Shown one piece after another: positions 51,420-64,000 of a stretch of 64,000 nt of DNA. Position 1 is the first letter of the stretch; each line of letters begins with the position of its first letter. The position numbers and the translations under genes are program-made. The notes below the pieces were generated by a model. It was not told where the DNA came from and made no database searches. It saw nothing but the letters and a program-made list of their open reading frames with translations. The stretch is from Druceiella hillmani (lineage: Eukaryota > Arthropoda > Insecta > Lepidoptera > Hepialidae), in NCBI GenBank assembly GCA_039881145.1, contig JAYKKI010000139.1, positions 2,561,501 to 2,625,500 on the forward strand, written 5' to 3'.

Positions 51420-51717
51420 ATAACATTTAGGATTGAAAAAAAAAATTGTCAAAATTTAAAAGGATTGTTATGAAAATATTTGACTCCAATTTATTTAGTA
51501 TATTTATAAATACAATAAGATCCCCCATAAGCCAATAAAATAGTTTATGATAAATTTTATATAAAGGAAGGTGATAAATAGAATGAAATTTGGTTGCACG
51601 CAGAAAGTAAAAAAAATATCTAAAAATCAATGGAAATTAATAAAATAATAAAAATGAAAGGAATTATAAAAATTAATGTTCAGAACGTTTCCAGAATTAG
51701 GAAACAATAATAAATAT

Positions 51718-51942
51718 CTAGACAGTGCTAAGGCAGCCTTTGTACGTTTTTATTTCCATGCAAAACATAGAGCTTAATCCGGCAATCGAACAATACTGAT
51801 GACGGCCTCTGAGTAGCCGCCCAAAGCAATACGCCACCCTCGGAGACACGCTCCGTCCCCGCCAGGCACGGAGGTCCGGGCATTTACTGGGCACGGAGTC
51901 CCACATCGGAAAGAGCGTGCGTTGGGAGTCATAAAAGAGCAA
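51718..51942. other. GC-rich islet, identity unknown
   Basis: About 150 bp (51800-51930) is strikingly GC-rich for this window (CGTCCCCGCCAGGCACGGAG). The minus strand is open for 74 codons (RAWRGRSVSPRVAYCFGRLL). It may be a mobile-element fragment from a GC-richer family or a host exon. I cannot name it. Confidence 0.4.
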
Positions 51943-52078
51943 AAATCACAACGGATAGATAAGAAATTTACCTCGCAACATTATCTTATCTTCTTCACTT
52001 CTCTATCTTGTTAGTATAAAAGGGTGTGTCAATCGCTTCTCACAATCTCTAATAATTTGATTGAAAATGTTTCTATAT

Positions 52079-52079
52079 A

Positions 52080-52127
<48 letters not shown>
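52079..52127. repeat. (CA)/(TA)n microsatellite
   Basis: ACACACACA leads into about 40 bp of TA. Confidence 0.95.
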
Positions 52128-52129
<2 letters not shown>

Positions 52130-52139
52130 CTTTTTATAT

Positions 52140-54412
52140 GTTATTTTATCTGAAAATAATATAAATATCGATCTATATAAGTTTTAAAGATAATGACGTA
52201 TCCTGGAAATTTGTGCAACAAAAGAAGGCAGTATATTTATACTTTTCCTACATTTATGATACAACATGAAAACGTTCCCATTATTTCCGGGACAATAATT
52301 TCCATTTTCTATTTATTTAGTACCTAAGCAATAAATTTTTTGACATTTTTTTAAAAATTTTGCACCGGAAAAAACTCTTTTAACACCTTAATCAGCACGG
52401 AGATCCTAAAAAGAAGAGGACGGTTCGTAAATATAAAGCGGACTACGTTCATGCTTTGTTGAAAACGTAAAGGCCTTAATCATAGTTTCTTTTAGCATAG
52501 TGCAATTTTTTATGCGTGGAAAAAATACCTTACCTTACGCTATTAGCACTTTGAAAGTATCCATAGAAAATATAATTTACTATTTAATAAAATATCGATC
52601 CATAAATAACAGCACAAAAGATTTATGAATAAAAGTTCCTAAAAGCTTCTCATTAGAGACGCTTGTCCTCTCTTTGTGTTGTAATTGTCACTTATCATGT
52701 GGAAGAGCGTGAGCCTCTTGTGTCTTTAAATATTCATTGTGTAGGTTGGCAGTTTAGCCTTGGTCAAATAATGATTCTGAGCGTTTTAACTTACGTATTG
52801 TCTTTTCTTTCTGCTTGATTATTGTATAAAACTTTCGTCTGTAATTAAGAGTATAAAAAATGTAAAAATTCGAAAGGTGGCATTACGAAAGAAAAATTAG
52901 CGAAAGAAGGAAGAGGCGAAGTACTTTATTATGAAGTTTTGTCGCGATAGAAAAAATAGAATGCGATGTTCTTTGTGGTAAAATTTAGCTTTCAAAATGG
53001 CGTAAAATTTAAACACTTTTAACACGTATGATAGTTAAAAGTGGAGGTATTGAATCTTTCAAAGTTTGTTAAAATTTTGAACCTTGTTATAATATACGAA
53101 TACAATTTACCTATTAACATATTCCTTATTGTTTTACTTAGTTTTAAAACGATAAGGGTAAGTGTGAAATATACTTGTATATATTTCTCCTTTTAGGCTA
53201 AAAAATCATATAATAATTCATGCACTATTAATATAAATTAGGATAATGTATATCCTCTTTAAGTCTTAAAAACATTTGTTCGGGGCAATGCAGATTTAAT
53301 TTTTTTAATATCCTTTAATAGACATGCATGAGAAAGTCTTGATCTAAAGCTAATTAATTAACATTGATGAAAGTATTTGATTAAAATTTCGAGACGTCGT
53401 GTACGGTTTTGATGAACTTATGTCAGCTTCAATATAAATTACATATATTCATTATGTTAATCTACGGGTTTAATACGTTTTAGTCTTCTTAATTCGTGGG
53501 TAATATCTAAGAGTGGAAAAGCTTTTAAATTGATATATTAGAGTAGTTTTTTTATGTTTAATAGTGTATTCTTGGATAATGAAACTTGTATTCCTTTATC
53601 CATTTTGTGCCTAAGTTTTCGTGAATATCTTAGTAGATTAAATAAAGATACGTGTTTGTAATCATACACAAGATTTTGTTTTGACTTCGTTAGATTACAT
53701 TACATTTACATTGCTCAGCACATTCCCAAAGCTGAATAATGTACATTCAAAAACCGGTTTGACTGTAGACTGGTAAATAAGTTTGTATACAGTATAGGTA
53801 ATGATTTCCATTTTCGTTGTTTCAGTCATATGTATTTTCACTACATGAAAATTAAAACCGACTTAAAAATGTTGACTGACTTTAATCTAACTTAAACAAA
53901 CCAAATTCATTAAGAGTGCTTTATGCACCAATGTCGAACAAAAATAATGACTGACTATCGGAATTTTTATTACTTCCGATGTATATGTTATTTACATGTT
54001 CTTTAGATTTCTAAGTAGACCAATTAATAAAAAATAACTTAAAGGAACACGAGTTTATACAATATTCCCCATAAGACCTTTAGAACTTCTTAACTATCTT
54101 TGTTAGTAACAAATCATTATATTGACAATTTTTAATATGTTCACTACTAAACATAATTTTGATAATTTTTCTGATTAAAAATGTGTAAAAACGTTGTTAT
54201 AACTCAAAAAACCGACCAAGTGCAAAATGGGATACATACAAAATATGGATCTCTACCTATCCATATGTGAATTTGTTCATACGAGATAAATGAAATAATT
54301 TTGTTCCAAAATTCTTATCAAATACCAGTATTTACACTATTATCAGATTTCTAGAAGCCATGGTTAAAAAAAACAAGAAGCTTTGTGCAGTGATGTTGCC
54401 AGCCAAGTTTTG
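52140..54412. other. AT-rich sequence without recognisable gene
   Basis: I see nothing beyond short random frames. Confidence 0.5.
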
Positions 54413-54451
54413 AAATGAAATTTATTCAGTTTATCTGAATAAATTTCATTT
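54413..54451. repeat. Perfect 17-bp inverted repeat, 5-nt loop
   Basis: The arms AAATGAAATTTATTCAG (54413-54429) and its exact complement (54435-54451) surround TTTAT. Confidence 0.96.
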
Positions 54452-54789
54452 ATGCAGGTAAGCTCGGCTATTTTAAGAACGGCAAATAAAAGCTCTTTCT
54501 CAGTTTAAAATATTAATTGAATTTTAATCTTTGTGTTAATAAAAATAAAAATATTCTGCCCATATATGTATGTATGGAGTGATACATTACATGATACGAT
54601 TTATCAAACGATTTGGTATGCTTTATCGTTCCGTGTGTTGTTGTTGATTCAAATCTTGCGATCGATTTTTCAATTAATTTTATTTAGCCAATCCTTATAA
54701 AACTTTGCATGTGTATTCAGTCCCTTTGACGATACAATATTATGGTACAATTTCAACTATTGACTCTGAAATTCCAATATCACAGAGGT

Positions 54790-55200
54790 GCTACCTGCTT
54801 GAACTGTAAAACTTGATGAACCGCTAGTTTTAAGTTAGTGTTGTGGGTCTTAATCAGAGATTTTGCATTAAAATCCCCAGTCCTGATGCAGCTATAATAC
54901 TACCTACCTAAACTGTAAGACTTGAAAATCTTCTAGTTTCAAATTAGTATTGGAGGTTTCAAACAAAATCTTTGCCATGAAACTCCAGGTTTCAAATCTG
55001 ATGAAAGTCCCGGTAAAGTGTTGGTACTGCCTTTCTATATCGTAAGACTTGAAAATCTCTGTTTAAAATTAGTATTGTTTGTTTCAATCAGAAACTTTGT
55101 TATAGATCTTCGGGCTCTAACTTCTCAGTATTCATGTTGTAGTGATTCAGTTTACCTAAATCATGAGATTTGACAATCTACTTTCAAATTGTCAAAGTGA
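54790..55200 (+). repeat. Four-copy diverged tandem repeat, period about 110-127 bp
   Basis: The marker AACTGTAAGACTTGAAAATC-like block recurs near 54803, 54911, 55039 and (as AATCATGAGATTTGACAATC) 55159. Each copy starts with a CTACCT-type sequence (54791, 54900, 55027, about 55150). Each later has a TTAGTATTG-type block and an AATC(A)GAAA-CTTTG-type block. Part of an earlier copy may precede 54780. The array is old. No long open frame runs through it. Confidence 0.75.
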
Positions 55201-55675
55201 CCATAAGAAATGACTGCCTTAATTGAATTCTAATTTATATTGCTTTGCATACTTTCAATATTCTTTCGTATCATACCGAGGACTGTGTATGGCTAGAGTG
55301 ATTAAAAATAATACTAAGCAAATAAAGCACACTGAAAGGTTTAAATCAAAAGAAGGGCAAATAAGATTGAAACTAAGCGATTTTTTTGTACAAAGGATGG
55401 TGCAAGAAAAGCTCTAAAATAAGTGTCTCTCTATTCTGGAGTTTTCATTAGACTAAAATAAAATCATGGAGGGTATTTAGTGGAAAACTCTATGGAACGG
55501 TTATATCGAATATGACTAATGGGTACATATTGTAATAAAACCATTTTTTATAACATAAAAAGTAACAAGAGGATTGTTTGACATAAAAATATACACGTAG
55601 AATATAAAACTATAATTTCCAAGTTCCACCTCAAGAATGTTTTCACTTAAATGCGCCTCAGGATCAAAACCTCAG

Positions 55676-55711
55676 ATTGGCCGTAATACCCTTATGGGTT
55701 TTACGGCCAAT
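55676..55711. repeat. Near-perfect 36-nt hairpin
   Basis: ATTGGCCGTAA (55676-55686) pairs with TTACGGCCAAT (55701-55711). Inside, after one T-T mismatch, ACCC pairs with GGGT around TTAT. The shape is terminator-like, but no poly-U or neighbouring gene supports that in a eukaryote. Confidence 0.93.
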
Positions 55712-55719
55712 GTATGAAA

Positions 55720-58355
55720 ATTGTTATCAATTATAGTACGTAATTGATCGTACAATGAAACCATTTAATTTAATTTTTTTTAACCTTATTCAAGATGTTA
55801 CTGTGTATGATTTTAAATCTCCATATGAAGCATTAGTCAGATTTTGTCATTTTAATTTTTTTATTTATTTGTATAATATTGAATATATTTGGCGTTAATT
55901 TTTTGGGAATCCATTATTCACAATTAAATGAAATTAATTAAATAAAATAATAAAAAATTAAATGAAACAAATTCCTCTTTTATACGAACATAAATGAATA
56001 TGTGTATGTATAAGTTGTTTACGAATATACTTGTGAGTTAGTGTTATCTATCTTAACTTTATTATCATTACTGTTATAATGCATTTATCGTTATTGTCAT
56101 TTGTTTTTTTTATTTAGAGAATAATTTGAACAAACGTAAATTCTTAAAGTCGTTTTAGTTTTATTTATTGGCTAATAAACAGACACACATGCAGCACTCT
56201 TGAGAACACTCGGAAGGGATAATTGAGTGGTGTTCAGGTACCAGTAAAACTCGCACAACTAGGGTCCCCTGCATTATTTCTGTCAAACAATTTAAGAATG
56301 TTAATATTATTTTTCATAGTGTTTAAAATTATTGTGAATACTATATACACATGAAATTCGGTATTAAATCTTGCTAATAAACTGTAAATAAATTTCTAGC
56401 AAATAAAGGGAGAGCGCCATATTCTTCGTGGCCTTTTCAACAAAAACTTAAAATATATACTATAAAAAATCATGAAAGAAATAATTTAGGGCTCTTTCAA
56501 CTTGTAATTTAAATTTACATTTGCACCCGAAAATAAAACGATTATCATTAACTGCTTCAAATTTTAATAATAATTTTTTTTAATATCTACGCAACAGTGG
56601 TTTACAATAAATTTTAAATTAAGTTATATATAGTAAATTAAGATATGCATACTAGTGCATGTCGTAACGCATGCATATTTTCGTCAAATTATGGTAAAAA
56701 CTTTAAATTTTATATTTTTAAGGTTACGTAACACAGAAGGAAAAAAGACAATTTCCTTCTAATATCACATGCTTTCAGCCCATCTGTCTATCTGTTACTG
56801 CTGCTTTTCTCAGAAACAATTGGACGAAGAAACAAAAAAATATAGTGGCAGAGCGCATTAACCAGTATACATTTCAATAATACATAAAAAGTTTCATACG
56901 GAGAATTCAGGGGAGGAAAATAAACCATCCGATTTTTTTTTGTAACTTCACTCAAAAGAGAAAGTTGCAAGGATTTCAAAAATATATTTTTAAAATTTTA
57001 TGTAAAATAGCTCAAGAGATAATGTGGAAATTGTCCAAAAAAACATGGCAATTTTGAGTTTGCCTGTTCGCCCCCACACTTAAATTTGTTCAAGTTGATA
57101 TTATGTGGAAAAATAACAATATTATTAGAAATTTACGTAAAGTTCTTAGGAGAACTATAGCACGATTATTCTAAATGTCAAAGATTTCGCGATATACAAG
57201 ATATTTTTTACGTTGCAAAGAGCTATACTATTTACTTCAATATTATTGTGTCTATCAGTTTAAAGAAGCTTCGTAGTGGTTTCCACTTGCATTTAACTAT
57301 TGTTTAAATATTTTTTACAAAAATAAAACATGTATTATATTTTAGTCATCGGTCGCGACATACATTACGCCGTTGGATTAACCCACACACATTGATAAAA
57401 ATAATTTACGGAAATGAAATCTAGTATTGTATGTTTCAATTTTAGTTCTTTCAGCGCATGTACTAATCCTCCTCAATAATTTAAGCATTATTAATTAAAT
57501 TATAACTACGGACGCTAATTAGAATTCTAATTACGATTGGTTGACAATTTTTTTTTGCGATATTTCTTTTTGGTATTTTAACATAAAATCGTCCTTAAAA
57601 CGATCGACACTTTATGTTAAAGTAATTTTATACTATAATATTTCGACTAAAAAGAAACACAGCGTCGAAATCTTGATTTCGTTTCAAAGAAAGAAGAAAA
57701 AAATACCGCAGTACTGCCCTCGACGGTTGGCGGTTGGACGTCTCGAACAGCATGCACAAAATGAATGCACGATTTTCGAACAACAGGAGCATTTAAGAGT
57801 TATTGAAATAATTTTAAAGTCCCAACACCATCTATTCAAAAAATGTATGTTGTAAGTGAATTTAAGGATTCGAAACAAAAAAAATATTTAAAATCAATAC
57901 GCCATACACAATTGACATTTTCAAAAAAAAAATAACCTCGACAGTATCCCACGCTACATTTCTAAAGCCAATCCAAAATGATGCCCAAGTATTTATATAC
58001 AGACATTATATGCTTTTATCACTTTCAAGCATTATTAAGAATAAAAATTATATTTAATGTCAAAAAATGACAGTGAAAGAATAGAAGAGGAGAAACTTAC
58101 AACTTAAAAATATTGTAGATGTGCACATGGAACGAATAAACATAATTGGGGTTATATATTACACACCAAAGCCGTATACATTTTTTAAAACTTTAAATTG
58201 ACACAAATTGGATAATGCCTAAAAAATTCGATGTGGCGTATTGCATATTCTAACAATATATTTTAATTTTGAACATACAATGATCATTTCATCTAATAAA
58301 TTTTCCACAAAACGCCCGATCCACAAACACCGTTAGCCAAATCACTTCCATAACT
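55720..58355. other. AT-rich sequence without a confident gene
   Basis: A slightly GC-richer patch at about 57700-57800 lies in a 104-codon plus-strand frame (57541-57855, TTG start; PQYCPRRLAVGRLEQHAQN). I recognise no family, and the minus strand is also open there. Confidence 0.4.
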
Positions 58356-58517
58356 TCAACCGAATGCAACCGATATTCGTAGCTCGGGGCTTATCTGCAG
58401 CAGTAACTCACGCGTAGCAGAGCGCACGGTAATGGCGAGCTTTAGCAACCTCCGTCGAATACCTCCAGTCTGTGGTGGGCGGATTTGAGTTGTGATTACT
58501 AGAGCGCTACCGGTTGG
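58356..58517 (-). other. CpG-rich islet with open frame: possible exon or promoter
   Basis: This patch has many CG dinucleotides in very AT-rich surroundings. On the minus strand it is open for 53 codons (IRPPQTGGIRRRLLKLAITV, then RSATRELLLQISPELR) to a TGA at 58356-58358. There is no ATG and no recognised domain. It could be a coding exon, a 5' exon or promoter with retained CpGs, or a piece of a GC-richer mobile element. The candidate exon at 59107 lies upstream on the same strand. Confidence 0.3.
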
Positions 58518-59106
58518 AAAACTTTATATTTAATATAACACGTACAACATATCAGGTGTGCTAAAGCGATGCAACTGCCTAGCGTATTATTGGATTATTC
58601 CTTTCTATGTACATGAACTTTCCCTTTTTTGGTCTTTGCTAATATATTATGAAAATCAGTTTGTTATCCGTTCATTACTCGATCGCTGAACACGTTAGTA
58701 TGATAAACTGCTACTTCCATGTCCGTCTGTACTAAAAGAGCATACTATTATGAGATTAATTCATATCTTCAATTGGTTTAATGAATGGAAACAACGGGAT
58801 ATTAGTGTCATTAAGTGTCAGTTGCACAAGAATTGGTAATAATCATTGACAAAAAAAATATAGAGTTGCTATTATTATTATTATTACAGATTTATACCAC
58901 ATTTATGAAATGACAGAAAATTTTAAGAAGCTGCTTATAAATGGATTATAAATGGCTTATAATGTTTATGGAAGCTGCGTTAATATATAGTTAAATATAT
59001 TTTTTAAAAACCATATTTTTGTGTTACTCCCGTTCAACTATTTTACTATTTACAATTTCACAAATAAAATGGTTATATTTTAAAAAAGCACTTACTTCTG
59101 ACTTAC

Positions 59107-59161
59107 GTATTGGCAACATTGGCGCGATATGGGGCTGCTGAGGAGGTGTTTGCTGCGACAG
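59107..59161 (-). other. Possible 55-nt internal exon
   Basis: On the minus strand CACTTCAG (acceptor-like) precedes 55 bases of GC-richer sequence open in two frames, one reading QLSQQTPPQQPHIAPMLPI. A consensus donor GTAAGT follows at 59106-59101, and a second GTAAGT lies 11 bases further on. Short Gln/Pro-rich stretches are common in insect coding exons. There is no homology to support it. Confidence 0.25.
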
Positions 59162-59229
59162 CTGAAGTGTGACGCAAATACGGTGCTGGTTTGTAATTGT
59201 AACTTCACTACTGGTTAAGGTTTAGAAAG

Positions 59230-62200
59230 AAATTAGTGAACTACGAAGAATATAAAGTAAACTGTTTTTTATTATAAATTAAATACCGAATTAGCTTTAA
59301 CAAAGCAGTTTTAAAATATTACTGGAAATAAAAGAATTTATCGTTAAAAAAATATTTTTCTTTCCACTTCTCCCTTTTCTTCTTTACTTTTCTTAGTTTT
59401 TCAATAAACCTAATAATATTTTAAAATAAAACCTATGATTTGAAAGACTTATCAATCTCTGCAAAATAATTAAAGTGAATCATATAAGATATTTAGTTAA
59501 TTATTTTGGTACTTATGCAGCATTATTCTAAAGATTTTTTTAAAAAAATGTGTTTAGTTCTTTGTTAAAATAAGTATAGAAAAATTACCTTTGAATTATT
59601 GGAAAGAAACTCATTGTGTGGAATATTCTTCAGTTGTTATTAACTATATTTGAAACTATTGAAAATATTTTATTAATTTGTTCACTACAAAAGTAGCTAA
59701 GAAATATACTGACTTCAAAGTTTGAGTAACAAAATTTTATATTACTTCCAAGCAAAATAGAATGCCAAAAAAACGCATATTACGTAAATATAAAAAATGA
59801 GATGTATTTTGAATCGTCTTAATCATATTAGACGAAAGACGTCCACTGCTGTATCTTTTCTAACTGACATCCGTTCTGCATACTATATGATCTGCCATTA
59901 CCATTTCATTCTGCCAATCCTACAATCTATGTTTGTAAATTTAGGTCTTCTACGGATCTCCTCATTACGGATCGTATCTTGTACAGACACCCCGACCATA
60001 GCCTTTTCCATAATTCTCTAAATGATTTAGAATATTTTTTGAGACAAACATTTTTTTGTTTCATTTATTTGTGTCATTAGCAGATTTTTCAAATTATATC
60101 GATTATATTTCGATGATTCAATTGCTTTAATATCTGGGTCACTTTCTATTTGGACTCTCTACTGTACTCTATACCGTCCAATTCTATTCCAACTCACTTC
60201 CCTACCTATGATACTATTTAAATAATTTGATACTAAATATTTTAACAGTTTTAATAGGTCACGTTACAAAAGTTAGTGATGTTTATAATATTTTAGAGCG
60301 AATATATTTTCGATCATTCATACTAATAAATCCTAAATGTGTAGTATTTGGTTGATTGGAAAAAATTGTAAATGTGATAACGAGTTCAATTAATTTAAGT
60401 TAATACACGTTGAATTATTGGTAAAATAAAAGAGCAATGACAAAATGAGGGCAACAAGATTATTTCCTTTTTAATCATTTTTGTAGCTCGCAAAGAAACT
60501 AGGAAACTTTATTGTGTCATCATGTAAGTCTGTATGTTATTCCGTCTGTACATCGCAGTCGTTTTATTTGCAGTCTATTGCGCTTTTAGTTTAAATTTGC
60601 TATGGTTATAAAAATACAATTTATACCCTTCATTAATAAAATGGAGGGTGTATTTTGTTTCGCGTACTCCTGTCTATGGGGAATCGTTAAACAGATCTTC
60701 CAAAAATATTAGGAGTATGTCATGTCATTCGCCATTTTTATCAAGATTGCGTGTCTCCACCCTCTGTCAGTTAACCTGCCATTTAAGAATATCTGAAAAA
60801 TATTCACAATAGTAGTACACATAACGAAATAAAAAGGAATATTGTCATAGCCAAGTTGGCTACCAGTTTACGGGTAATAGTCGACCAAATTATGGCCTGT
60901 AGTTTGATCTTTACTGGATTCGTAAAAACTCAGTACAGGTGATTTATATCAACCGTGAAAATATTTTTTTATTTTAATATATACATTTATTACATTTGCC
61001 AAATATTTACTAGGCTCTTAGGTCTGCCAAATATATAATATTTACGTATTTATTTTGTAAACAAATAAATATTCTTAAACATTTAGTTTAATAGAAGTAC
61101 TATGTGCCCTTAAACGTTTATAAGTGCCAAAATATATACGATAATATTATACTAAAAATTCTAATCATACTCAAAAAGTTTTATTCTCTTTAACATTTAT
61201 CTTTTTGCGTTTAAATTGGGAATCGGATAAGTAATGTTTGTTACTTATTACTGGAGAATAGCCATCTGGATATGTAACACGTATTTTACCCTAAAAATGA
61301 GAGCCTTCGTATTCCGTCGTATTTTTACAAATATTTTTAGTATTTAAAAGAAACTTCTGATTAACTATCGTATTTAAAATAACTACACTAGAAACTGCTC
61401 GAGTTAATTTCTCACAATATACTCAGGAAAGATATTAATTGAGTTTGTAATTATACCTTGGCAAGATTATTCGACGTGCCTGGCAAACATATTCTCAGAG
61501 AGAGAATTAAACGTTACGTTGACTAAATTACTGCTAGTGGAAAATTTCCTTATCACGAAATTTTATCAATATTTTTTAACTTGTATTCATCAAAGCTGAC
61601 ATATATTGATAAGATGCGAACGTGTGATTTATTGAGAACAACTTTAGATAAAGCTCGTCTAGATGGGGCAGTTTTCACTGGGCACGTTAAAGAGGATAAG
61701 GTCGTGATAGTGGCTACAAGCAATACATGGTTTTGTGCCCAATTAGTACAAAAAAATCGAAACACAATCAAAACGGGAAGCCAATATATAAAGTTATTTA
61801 ACTGTAAAACACACCAATATCTGCTAATTATTAACTATACATTTAAGGAATGTTTGTTAAAAAATGGGAAATTTATTTTAACGTCCCTTTCAAATTTATA
61901 AATATAACAGTCTTAAACACAAATAGTATTTAACTTTGGCAAGAAATTACTTGAAACGTCTTGTATTAATCTTAAAATAAAAAAACAGCCTAAAATAAAT
62001 CCACCATGTAATCAACAAAACATGTTCGATTCACCACGTAGTCTTATAAAACATTCATGAGGAAGTAGATGACTTAATGCAAAATATAGGGAATAAAGTA
62101 TACAAGCCTATAGCTTGACCAAAAGGTAATGGTGTAGTGGCTGTTTTTCTCTGCGAAGTACCCTACAATAAAGACAAGAAGCACTGGCTAATAAAATTTA

Positions 62201-64000
62201 GAAATAAGTTGAAGATCATCAAATAGGGTATTGAGTAGGTTTTAATATCAAAAGCTGAATTCCAAAACTAAATTTATTTGTTTCTCAAATTCTAACTCAC
62301 GCTTATACGATTGAAACATATGCAATTAAAAAACGCTTACTAATTAAAAATCAGACTGCTTTTGAAATTTCCATGGTATAAATCATGACTTTGTAATCAG
62401 GATATTATACATTGGTTGTGACTGTTTTATAACAAGGATTGTTTCATTCACGAACATCAAATAATGATCTTGCTGTGTATCCATTAACAATAAAAGCTTG
62501 TACATACACAAAAAAACATATTTTTATTACAAAATTTACAACAGCAAATTTACGACAGCTTTTACATCATGATTTTTAAGTTTTACGTATAAGTAGTCAC
62601 ATTTACGTATGAATGATATATGAAGCTTTGTTTCTGCAATTCGTTTCATCTTGTTAGTTCATGAGACCAATAGAAATAGCATTTAAATCATACTTTACTC
62701 TAAAAATTCGATACTCTTTTTTTCAAAAAGTCTTGTTTTGAGATTGATAATGTTTTAACATAAATATTAAACGCATAAATATTTTATTTCCTAGGAAAGA
62801 AATTTGTCATTCATTGACCCGATAGTACTTGCTAGTTATTTATATACAATAGATTTTTCGATTCTGTTACAGAAAATATATTATTAATTCTTGGCGAACA
62901 ATAAAACTCCCTCTTAGTTCGACAGCTTTCCATTTATCAAGATGCTGGCCTATTGGACGTATTTTGTTTTAAGTATGATTTCTTTTGGTGATTGGACAAT
63001 TTGTCTCATGGTGAAAATATAATTCCAGTTTGCAAAGTCGTCGAAGTTTTTATCGTGAGCGGTAAGACTGAATTGATTACGAAATTGGTCTAACTTTCCT
63101 TGTCTAGTGGGAGTTTATTTCGTGTACGTTCCGATTTACACGCTGCAATAGACTAAATTTACTGTATAATAAGATAGAGATTGTTTCACTTTTACTTTTA
63201 GGTTGTTGATGTATCATATTGGCTAAGCTAGAGTGTTATTCACAATTACGATATCCAAAATCTTATTAGTACTTAACGGTTGAAACATTTTTTTGCTAAA
63301 TCAACTGGCATGCCAAAAGGTATAATAAAAATAATTATAAAACTCATTAATTAAATTATCAATAAATCGTTACTTTTTTAATTTCACTTTAATAGAATTT
63401 CTGATATAACGACGTCTTATGACACAATATACTGAGGAGGGTAGTATACCGTGCAAATTGACGCGTGTTATATGCCGCATATTTGAATAAGCGAGACCCA
63501 GATGAATCGTTTTAATGTTACTCAATATATCGGTTCAAATTCTCAAATTTATTTCGCTACACACAATCTTCTTAATCCTTTTGGCATTCAATTTTAAAAT
63601 TATCTTCCTTAACTTACATAAATCAAATTTCCCTTTCATACCGTAGTTTTCTATTGAATAATTTACAAAATTTTCCTCCCGTTGCGAAGCCGGTCGGTTA
63701 CTAAATTTTATAAAATTAATAGCTCCAGTAAATAAAGTCAGAAAGCGTCCGAAGCTGCTTATACTCCGCACGTTCTCTGACATTCTCGCTGGGACGGGTT
63801 CAGTGAAGCTGTATTAAGAAACAAGAAATTTAAAAAAAATATGTATCATAACCGTGATATTATTTATCGATACGTAATCTGCTGGGTGAACACCTGTTGA
63901 TAATACATTATAAATATTGTCAATAGCGAATAGATATAGTTTGCTGAATATCACATTGTTGGATTCTGGGACAACATATCAGTTTCTGTCTTCAATGTAC
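59230..64000. other. AT-rich sequence without a confident gene
   Basis: A 106-codon plus frame (61581-61901) and its minus shadow (61553-61771) match nothing I know. A minus frame at 63783-63535 begins in a GC-richer patch (MSENVRSISSFGRFLTLFTG) and ends in low-complexity sequence, so it might be the edge of an exon or mobile-element fragment. No repeat or RNA gene is seen. Confidence 0.4.

Noticed and set aside
55676..55711. Terminator-like hairpin
   Set aside because: Rho-independent termination does not apply to nuclear animal DNA, no T-run follows, and no gene ends here.
61553..61901. Overlapping 72- and 106-codon frames on opposite strands
   Set aside because: Neither translation shows a motif I know, and open frames on both strands of the same DNA are common at this length.

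Overview
The window is a stretch of AT-rich (roughly 70% A+T by eye) animal nuclear DNA with no intact host gene that I can recognise. It looks like arthropod, probably insect, intergenic or heterochromatin-like DNA. The evidence is decayed LINE, Ty1/copia and tRNA-derived SINE fragments, long (TA)n arrays, a broken copy of a repetitive arthropod protein family, and no open frame with a convincing long domain. No bacterial features (operons, Shine-Dalgarno sites, rRNA) are present. Species cannot be told from the sequence.

The dominant structure is a large, old, direct duplication. Unit 1 (about 4405-18030) and unit 2 (about 20050-37340) are colinear and in the same orientation. They share three main blocks (4405-8325 with 20050-23545; 8340-10180 with 30265-31910; 13135-18030 with 32485-37340) separated by copy-specific insertions. 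Divergence is uneven: the first blocks look about 80% alike, while 14.5-15.9 kb against 34.0-35.5 kb is about 97% alike. That stretch holds a conserved 70-72-codon small ORF and a 216-bp conserved non-coding segment. Both units carry the same dead Ty1/copia RNase H remnant, so that insertion predates the duplication. Between the units lies an 876-bp purine-only (GGGGAA)n array with strong G-quadruplex potential.

The most unusual signal is a small repeat family with two members (16014-16160 and 37985-38115). Each has a hairpin followed by a hammerhead-ribozyme-like core: CTGANGA, then GAAA and a mini helix III ending in GGTC in the better copy. Helix I pairs in both copies, with one compensatory base-pair change between them. 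This resembles the short-helix-III hammerheads known from Penelope-like and other retroelements.

The right half (37.3-64 kb) holds imperfect tandem repeats, (TA)n arrays, the multiply broken arthropod-repeat protein (40050-41135), a LINE reverse-transcriptase remnant on the minus strand (46640-47190), a tRNA-derived SINE (47250-47440), a second LINE tail on the plus strand (48536-48790), a four-copy diverged tandem repeat (54790-55200) and two CpG-richer islets near 58.4 and 59.1 kb that could be exon or promoter pieces on the minus strand. Seven perfect or near-perfect short-loop inverted repeats (arms 11-36 bp) and a 415-bp element with 47-bp terminal inverted repeats (29662-30076) are scattered through the window.

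Nothing supports a working gene network here. The window is best read as repeat-driven genome remodelling.
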